Below, piece after piece: positions 57,205-64,000 of a stretch of DNA of 64,000 nucleotides. The stretch spans positions 7,102,702-7,166,701 of the forward strand of contig NC_049988.1 of the NCBI RefSeq assembly GCF_000003815.2, given 5' to 3'. The first letter of the stretch is position 1. Every line of letters begins with the position of its first letter. Below the pieces are notes generated by a model. The model saw nothing but the letters and a program-made list of their open reading frames with translations. It was not told where the DNA came from and did no database searches. The DNA is from Branchiostoma floridae. Lineage: Eukaryota > Chordata > Leptocardii > Amphioxiformes > Branchiostomatidae. A program made the position numbers and the translations under genes.

Positions 57205-58313
57205 GTGAGTTTACAGATGTTTTTGTCCAAATCTCTTAATATTCTCGGCCGCTAAATATGTAAGAAAATGCACAGATTTATGCTACTAAAACATAGTTTT
57301 GTTAACTGTTCCTATTTAAGTGAAAACTTTTCTATGAAAGTACGGGTCCTTTTGTTTACATTCCTGCACACTTGGAATCTAATCGCTGTCATTTTTTTCT
57401 GATCGCTGAGCAAAAAAAAATGCTCAACTGTTGGCAAAATTCCGTAGTTTGTCTTGCACGGCAAAGGGGGGAAAGGTCCGTACTTATTGGGGATCGTTGG
57501 GGAACTTCTGAAGCCAAAATTGTTTGCTACATGCCGGAATACGCGGAGACATGTGCGGACAAGTTCATATCAATTTGTTTATGTAACGTTAACGTTGTAC
57601 ATCTAGGTTCCCAATCTTATCGAGTCCATGTTTGTGCATTTTCAGATCGCAAACTGTCGGGGAACGGAAGGCCACTAAATCGACGTCATAGAGTATACAG
57701 CTTTGCCGAAAAGGCCACATAGTTTGAATAAAAATTTCACGCAACTGAAGTAATCAGCTGTCATAGACATTCAGCTGTCTCCAATTCTTCAAGAACTTCT
57801 TCAAAATATCACTCAAAAGAGGGATGCTTGTGGCAGCCTGGAATCTATGCAAATCAGGGGTAATTCATATATAGGTGTCAATTGCTTTCACATGAATCGA
57901 AGCTTGATAAATGGGCACCGAGTTTGAGCTCAGTCCTTGGTAGGAGGGTTAATAAAAAATCTGATGATTTAATCTGTTTTGTGTCCTGTAGGCAAGTGGG
58001 TTTTTGGATGGTGTTTTTGAATGAACCCTCTGTTGATTTCTTTCGGTACTGCAACAGCGACTATAACTTTTGTTGACATGTGCTTCCGTATACAAACAGC
58101 AATTCATTGAAGTAATGTAAATGTTAAAGAGCTTGTGACACATAGAAACCATAATTTCAGAATATATGCAAAAAAGCTGCAGCAAACCTATCTTTATTTA
58201 GTTGAGATGCACATTTAAGAAAAAAAGTACACGGTTCTCTTGTTGAAAACAAGTTTTGATCACCTCGCCAAGGAAAACGCGTGCCGCGTTTTGCTGGAAC
58301 AGTAAACCGGAAA

Positions 58314-58438
58314 TGACGTCACCGCCGGGAGAGCGAACGGAACACCCAAGTCTCGGCCGCCATCTTTTCTATTTGTAAACACAGCTGCGCAGGGAGATCG
58401 CATTTCTCGGGATAATCCCGGGGAGTGCCGTTGTTGAC
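58314..58438 (+). promoter_or_regulatory. TATA-less promoter of the THAP gene
   Basis: The 125 bp before the ATG are GC-rich. They contain a CRE palindrome TGACGTCA near 58314, a YY1-like GCCGCCATCTTT near 58358 and an NRF1-like CTGCGCAGGG near 58384. This set is typical of broadly expressed genes. Confidence 0.5.
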
Positions 58439-58804
58439 ATGCCCGATCAATGCTGCGCAGGGTTTTGCTCAAACACCAGGGCCGATGTTTTTTACCTTCA
58501 TAAGTTTCCTCCTGAGGAAAGCGTTCGAAACAAATGGGTGCAGCAGGTTCGTCGCACCAGGTCAGGGCCTAAAGGAAGTCCGTGGAAACTTACGCCTTAC
58601 GCTGTCCTATGCAGTGCGCATTTTGACGAAGGATGCTATGACACCGGCGAAAGTCTAAAGGAACAGTTTGGATTGAAGGTAAAAAGCGGGAGAGTTTTGT
58701 TGCCTGGTGCTGTTCCGAGCATATTTCCGCGAGGACCGGCGGCGCCCGAGGAGCGAACTTCAAGCCGGATTTCTGGGGCCGTACAGAAGAGGCGTCATCT
58801 AGAG
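58439..58804 (+). CDS. THAP gene exon 1: THAP domain
   Basis: 122 codons from ATG to HLE, donor GAG|GTACTA in phase 0. It contains the entire THAP domain. The ATG directly precedes the expected start of the domain. Confidence 0.9.
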
Positions 58805-61800
58805 GTACTAGTTTGGTGATCACTTCTATATCATAGTGTCCGTGTGTTTATTAATCGGTACAAAAATGGTATATCGTAGTCTGAATGGTAGACAGTGGGG
58901 TAGAAGCGTTTTGTTTACATGACGTTGTAGTGATGCATGTCGGTACCACGGCACTGAAAACATATCGGAAATGTATCCTCGCACGCTATGTGGGAATGTA
59001 TCGGAATATGTTAACTGTAGTGTATTATGGTTGATATTTTTTCCACACGTTTGGGGAAGTACACTAAAAAGTTATTGACTAAACCCCTATAAATTATTGG
59101 TCTTTGATGAAAAGTGTTTTATCCCAAGGCCTATGTAGGGTCTTTTTGCATTTTGCCGCCTTAGCGGCAAAATGCCCTGAGACCAGAATAGTCGCCGTTG
59201 TGATGGAGTGATGGAGTGATGTTGAGATGAACGGACCTGTTCAAAATCTGCAATGCATTTGTATACAACTTAAAAGCTCTGTCGTGAGTCATTGTCTGTG
59301 GTCCGTAATGGGGCCTGATATTTGATTAGATTAAATGAATGAAGTATGATATTCCTAAGATTGATGCAGCATATAATCAAATTATTGCTCTTACATTTTA
59401 ACGTTGTATTACCAATTCATAAAGATGAAATGTTTTCCAAATAAATCGTGTATATATATATAACAGTTACATATAGCCTGTCCCAGATTCCTTTGCGACT
59501 TAGTTAATATTCATGCGTGCGGCGGTGGTGTTTTCCGTGCGTGTAGCGATTTTCAATTGATCGCCGTGTAAAATTGAGAAAGGCCTAGAACTTCAAACTT
59601 ACCACAATTGTAGTATGTAGTATGGAGGCCCTGGCAATGTAAAAATTTTAAGCAGGGGATAAAAGATTGTTGAGATATGGCCTTCGGGAAAATGCCTCGC
59701 GAGACGGGAAAGTCACTTCTGCGTTTACCTGTTCGAGCGCTCTGCGGGCATGGCGTTGCGTCAGCCTGATTTGCATCTCAGCCTTATTTGGAAGCAACCC
59801 ATATATGGTAGGATTGGATAGACAAGAAAACAAGCTACAATTTGGTACGTGAAACTTTCTTGTACCGCAATTTTAAGGTGGTTTACCTCCAGTTTGCAAA
59901 TTTAGATGGCATTTTTCACAATTGATGTCTTATTTTTTCAAAAAGTTGCATCCATGTGTGTAACAAGTGGTTTCTAAGCTTTAAAATGATGTATAACATG
60001 TGTAGGTTTGTTGTGAGTTAGCGATGTGAATGTTCAACATGTGCTACTCGCTCCGTGTGGTGTGCCGAGTCCGGGCCATGAGTTACGGCCGTAGGACCCT
60101 GCATATAAATTTAGTTAGGCGGGTCCATAATTATCAAAATATTCTCGTTTCCATGTAAATAATTAGCGTATTGATATTCATTAATTGTATACAGATAGCC
60201 TTTATAAGTGTAGATACATTGTATGTTCGGACACGTTTGTTTCAGGTTTGAGACGCAAAACTTTTGTTTTCTTTGTCACCAACTTCATGAAAGGAAACAT
60301 CATTTGTAAATGTGTCCAACGTGAGCATATTTACGTTGAGATGATCACTGAAGTTCAATTTTTACCTTGTAAGATCAAAAAAATCAATAACATAGCAAGT
60401 TGTGTTTGTTGTTGAATGTGATATCAAGGGCATAGAGGTTTTTGCTGATATTTCCAATGTTAAAAGTTTTCAGATTTGCAAGATGCTGCATTGGGAATAG
60501 CACCTGGAACATCATAGAAGAAATTGAGATGGCACAGAGGGAGAATTACAATGTATCAACCATTCAAAGCTGTGCAGCTTAGAAGAGGAGCTACCAAGTC
60601 TTTTCAAACATATGTTGTAATGTCAAAGAATTATCAATTGTTCAATAAACTTGAATAAACCAGTTACAAAGTCAGGTGGTCATGGTTCATAGGTAATATT
60701 TTTATATACTTTTGGTCATTAGATGTCGTAAAAGTAGTATTTCCTGGTGAAATGTGATAGTTTTGATGGCAAATTTAGCATTAGCATGTGCCAAAACCCT
60801 TTAGTAGTAAGGTATGCTGATATTCAATGCTTATGGTCAGACTGTGAAAGGGAATAACTCAAGAAGGGGTTGACGGATCATCATGATTATTGGTATGTAG
60901 ATAGATTAAGTGATGCTTCATGTAATTAAATATTAATTATGCAAATCAGAAGCTAATTTGCATAATTGATGTGGAAATTATCTAAACTATTTCTATTCTG
61001 TTATATTAAACATGTGATACTTGTCACTGAGATAGAGAAGAATGTTGATAGGTAATTTTTTATGTGGACTTATATAAGTGACAGGTGCCGATGACCTTTG
61101 ACCTTTTGAGATATGTTACAAATTAGTATTTTTGATTACACATAATCTCGTAACCATGTCTCTAGAATGTCTGCAATAAACTGTGTTAAGAGAATCTACT
61201 ACATATTTCCAATATCTGAAATATCTTAGTTATAGGATGAACAGTTTATTGATTATCGCTCTTCAAAAAGGGGTCATCTGGAAATAATTGGCCACTTTTC
61301 CAGCTGTGCATGTGCCATGCTGAAAAAACTTAATTTTCAGCAGGTTGACCTCACCTGTAGTGAAAGAAAAAGGCAAATAAACATCTTATCTTTACTTGAT
61401 TGCTACGAAATACTACTTGGACTGTGCAGAAAAGAACTTTTGAGTGGCACAATGTTTTTACTTTCTTAATTATTGCTAATTAGAAATGCGATTTTCACAC
61501 CTGGCGCCACACCTGCGGACACCGCCCATGGCCCAGCAACTTTAAAGGGCCATATCTCTGGAACGGAAGGTCCGATTTTTGTTCTGTAACTTTTATTTTT
61601 CATAAATCAACACCCTCTATTAGGGAACACAAATGTTCTGATTCCCCTGGGTACAAAACAATTTCGACTGGAAACCCTATGCCATTAGTAGGATTTCCAG
61701 TGAGAAAATGGAAATTGCCACGATTTTTCATTGATCGCCCTGTATTATCGAAAAAGAACTGGACCTTCTAACTTACCAGATTTGTAGTATGTACTATGGA

Positions 61801-63399
61801 GACCGTGACAATGTAAAAATGTTAAAGCAGGGGTATACGATTGCTGAGATATCATTTTCTGAAAAGTGCGCTATGATGCAGAGAAGTGACTTCCGGGTTC
61901 AGGGGTCACTACACAAATACCTCTGACGTCAGCCTGATTTGCAGAGCTACGGTCCGGGATCGAGTCCAGGGGAGGGTGATTTTAAATTGTTCTTGTTTCC
62001 TTTTTACATCCATTTAATATAAACAATAGTTTCAGCACATTCCAATAACTAGAAAAAAACCGTGTACACACGCAAACCTTGGCAAAATGCCAGCTTTTTT
62101 AAAGCACTTGTTTTACAAGTGTTAAAGTGAATGATAACTTATATACCTAATCACTGATATTTACTTGCAGTGGTTAGCCAGGATAAGATCATAAGACTAA
62201 GCACAACAGATCACAATATAAAACTGGAGTGTTCATTACTCAATACCGCTTACCTCTCATTACTTGTATAACCGTTTAAAATCCTGTCTTTGTGTATGTA
62301 CCAGATACTTCAGGGATGTCTGGCTGCAGAAGTGGGAGAAGGGGGAGGAGACCTTCCTGCTGACAGCAATCAATCTGTCGCTACAGATGTAAGTTTTCAC
62401 AACTAGCAAAGCCCAAGTTTGGTAATTTACAGAAGCATCATTGCGGGTCCATTTTAAAGACTCATCTGTCTTTTTCTTTCTAAAACATTCAGTAAATATT
62501 TTCTGACCCTGTCTGCACACTTTTTTTTATGTATTTAGGTGAATCCAACAGAGCTCGAGACAGGTGACGCTGCTACACAGGTGTCCATGACTCCAGAAAC
62601 CAGAACTGTAGCCGTCCAGTTCCGAGGACATGGACGAAGCAAAGGTACATGTATCTGATGTTAGACTTAGAGACCGGGAAAAATTAATGATAGTAGAACT
62701 ATGAAATGCTTTACATATATCTATAACTTACATGCTTATGTATGTGTGTGTGTGGACGAACATGCAGTTTTCCATTACATTATAGTTGGATGATGACATA
62801 TTTGAAATGTCTTTCTTTGTTAGATTTGCATATTTCTGTTCTACATATATGGCATTTACAAACTAGATCCTATATCCCTATACCTTTGTGTGATGCACGT
62901 AAGCATGTATGTTCAAACACATGAACTCTTGCCGAATGAACGACTTACAATAAACCGAATAGTGTGTGTGAGTTTTTTACATCATATTTCAACAGGTGTG
63001 CAGACAGTTACTCCATCTGTGTGCACAGTTGGTACTCAGACAGAGAGTAAGTTTTTCGACCAGTGTCCCGAAGCTGAGGACCAGATGTCAGTGTCTGATG
63101 ATGATGAGGACAGCCTGTCGATGTCTACAGACGACCCAGACTATGATCCAGACTGCGATACCGACTACAATCCAGATGATCCAGACTACAATCCAGATGA
63201 TCCAGACAACGATCCAGATCGGGACATCCCTGCTACTGAGAACATGGAGACCTCAGAACCGGGACGTCGCATATTCTTTGTATTCTGGACATGTCTTTTG
63301 CAACCCATCTCTGTATGGTGTAGCTGTCCTATGTGTTACTGTAGAAAGCTTGCCTTGTCTTGTAAAGAAGTCGGTACATTGTTGCAGTTATCTATGTGA
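58439..63399 (+). CDS. THAP zinc-finger protein with acidic DPDYNPD repeats (4 exons)
   Basis: Exons 58439-58804, 62305-62388, 62539-62644 and 62996-63399 join in frame to give about 319 residues. Residues 1-95 are a THAP domain, a C2CH zinc-binding DNA-binding module: MPDQCCAGFC, W-(X)n-RR, PWKLTPYAVLCSAHF and the closing AVPSIF box are all present. The later part carries VGTQTES, an acidic DDDED stretch and repeats of DPDYNPD, then a cysteine-rich end IFFVFWTCLLQ...CSCPMCYC. THAP domains occur in transcription factors and in P-element-like transposases; no transposase core is visible here. The stop after LLQLSM may truncate a longer ancestral C-terminus. Confidence 0.82.
59148..59175. repeat. 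Perfect 12-bp-stem hairpin
   Basis: GCATTTTGCCGC and GCGGCAAAATGC flank CTTA; outer GGTCT/AGACC extend the symmetry. Confidence 0.9.
59480..59800. repeat. Dispersed repeat, copy 1 (THAP intron 1)
   Basis: TGTAGTATGTAGTATGGAGG, AATGTAAAAATTTTAAGCAG and GTCAGCCTGATTTGCA are shared in order with 61730-61960. Non-coding. Confidence 0.65.
59801..61729 (+). other. Part of THAP gene intron 1, nothing recognised
   Basis: Between the two dispersed repeats no exon or element ends were found. Confidence 0.4.
61730..61960. repeat. Dispersed repeat, copy 2 (THAP intron 1)
   Basis: Same order of motifs as 59480-59800 with about 25% difference. Confidence 0.65.
62305..62388 (+). CDS. THAP gene exon 2
   Basis: Twenty-eight codons ILQGCLAAEVGEGGGDL... 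ending SVATD; acceptor GTACCAG, donor GAT|GTAAGT, phase 0. A downstream AG nine bases inside would also keep frame. Confidence 0.65.
62539..62644 (+). CDS. THAP gene exon 3
   Basis: Thirty-five codons plus one base: VNPTELETGDAATQVSM to RGHGRSK; acceptor GTATTTAG, donor AAAG|GTACAT. Confidence 0.7.
62996..63399 (+). CDS. THAP gene exon 4 with acidic repeat and stop
   Basis: Acceptor TTTCAACAG completes a glycine codon, then 133 residues from VQTVTPSVCTVGTQTES to LLQLSM and TGA. A short coding minisatellite (about 63144-63220) makes the DPDYNPDDPDYNPDD run. Confidence 0.75.
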
Positions 63400-63849
63400 C
63401 AGATATAGCATGTTGGATGGGGATATACCAATGCTCTAGTCTATACGTGGTTAGGATGAATGCCATAGTGACATGTTGGAAGGTTATACACAATGCCTCA
63501 CAAAAGTTTGTAGGGGTAAATAGTTTTCAAACTGTGCTTAGGTTTTTAGGTATGAAGAGCTACTAGCATTCAACTCTGCTGCTACGTTATCTCTTTCTGC
63601 TGGTACTGAGGTTTCTTATCCAAGTTGTTACATGCTGGTATTGATTTGCATACATACATGTATCTGCTTTGAATTTCCCTTGTCTTGCTGTACCTTTATG
63701 CTATAATATTTCTGTGGTAAGGCGGATGAAATTATATATGTACGTGGAATTATCATTCAGAAAAGTCATGAACTGCTCTAGTGTATGCTCTACATATGTT
63801 CCTAAGCGCATACATGTAAAATGAGTCTAAACATTATAGTATGAACATT

Positions 63850-64000
63850 TTAATCCAAAGGTGGGTATTTGAAACCAGTATACTCTTCTGAGGGGAAGGT
63901 CTCCCTGATCTTGTTCACTGCACATGCTGGGATAACGACTCTAATCTTTGCTCCCAGCCACCCCCAACACCACCTCACGAACTGGCGGTAGGCAATGTAC
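63850..64000 (-). CDS. 3' end of a P2X7-intracellular-domain-like protein gene (partial)
   Basis: Entering from the right edge, the minus strand reads 49 codons, YIAYRQFVRWCWGWLG through VVIPACAVNKIRETFP to YTGFKYPPLD, then TAA at 63852-63850. The RYIAYRQ-WCWG-LG and CAV-IR--FP--Y-GFK pattern is that of the zinc-binding P2X7 C-terminal (P2RX7 intracellular) domain found in many stand-alone invertebrate proteins. No membrane part is visible, so it should not be called a receptor. It ends about 450 bp from the THAP gene stop, tail to tail. Confidence 0.75.
   Translation of the reverse strand, partial: YIAYRQFVRWCWGWLGAKIRVVIPACAVNKIRETFPSEEYTGFKYPPLD

Noticed and set aside
57372-57722. 116-codon plus-strand frame upstream of the THAP gene
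   Set aside because: No domain recognised and no clear splice link; likely chance.
63850-64000. Calling a P2X receptor channel
   Set aside because: Only the intracellular-domain-like end is visible; no transmembrane or ligand-binding part.

Overview
The window is nuclear DNA from an animal and most resembles an amphioxus (Branchiostoma) genome. Genes are split into short exons with GT-AG introns. Intergenic and intronic DNA is packed with small inverted-repeat transposons, LINE 3' fragments, tRNA-derived SINEs and microsatellites, and there are two assembly gaps of N (6500-6661 and 7504-7603). The species call is an inference from repeat style and gene content, not from a database match. Genes were found by reading exon-sized protein similarity together with splice sites and reading phase.

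Three genes plus one partial gene are supported. (1) A minus-strand gene for succinyl-CoA:glutarate CoA-transferase (SUGCT, CoA-transferase family III) runs from 55993 down to its stop at 11625. Ten exons join in a consistent phase and give about 361 residues; the N-terminal exon or exons were not found. (2) Inside the 29.8-kb SUGCT intron between 25851 and 55695, on the opposite strand, lies a complete secreted multi-copy peptide precursor gene (coding exons 41515-41607, 45079-45207, 45779-47869 and 49709-49834; 812 residues predicted). It has a signal peptide, 21 copies of a W(X6)W peptide, basic cleavage sites, amidation glycines and acidic spacers, with a TATA box, initiator and octamer motif in front. 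This is the most interesting object in the window and I do not recognise a named family for it. (3) A plus-strand THAP zinc-finger gene (58439-63399, four exons) converges on (4) the 3' end of a minus-strand gene whose last 49 codons (63850-64000) look like a P2X7-intracellular-domain protein.

Layout: 1-11.6 kb has no recognised gene, with LINE fragments at 4.7-5.4 and 8.85-9.2 kb. 11.6-26 kb holds the C-terminal two thirds of SUGCT, its introns filled by a 4-bp-TSD element (12536-13450), a composite palindromic mariner-like MITE (14537-15358), a hAT-type element with a perfect 8-bp TSD (17103-18945) and a mariner relic (21722-22299). 26-41 kb is SUGCT intron made largely of repeats, including an inverted duplication at 31.9-36.6 kb. 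41.4-51 kb is the nested peptide gene. 51-56 kb carries more MITEs and the two most N-terminal recognised SUGCT exons. 57-64 kb holds the THAP/P2X7C-like convergent pair.

Functionally the genes appear unrelated: a mitochondrial organic-acid enzyme, a secreted peptide precursor and nuclear or zinc-binding proteins. The physical link of note is the peptide gene nested antisense within the enzyme gene.
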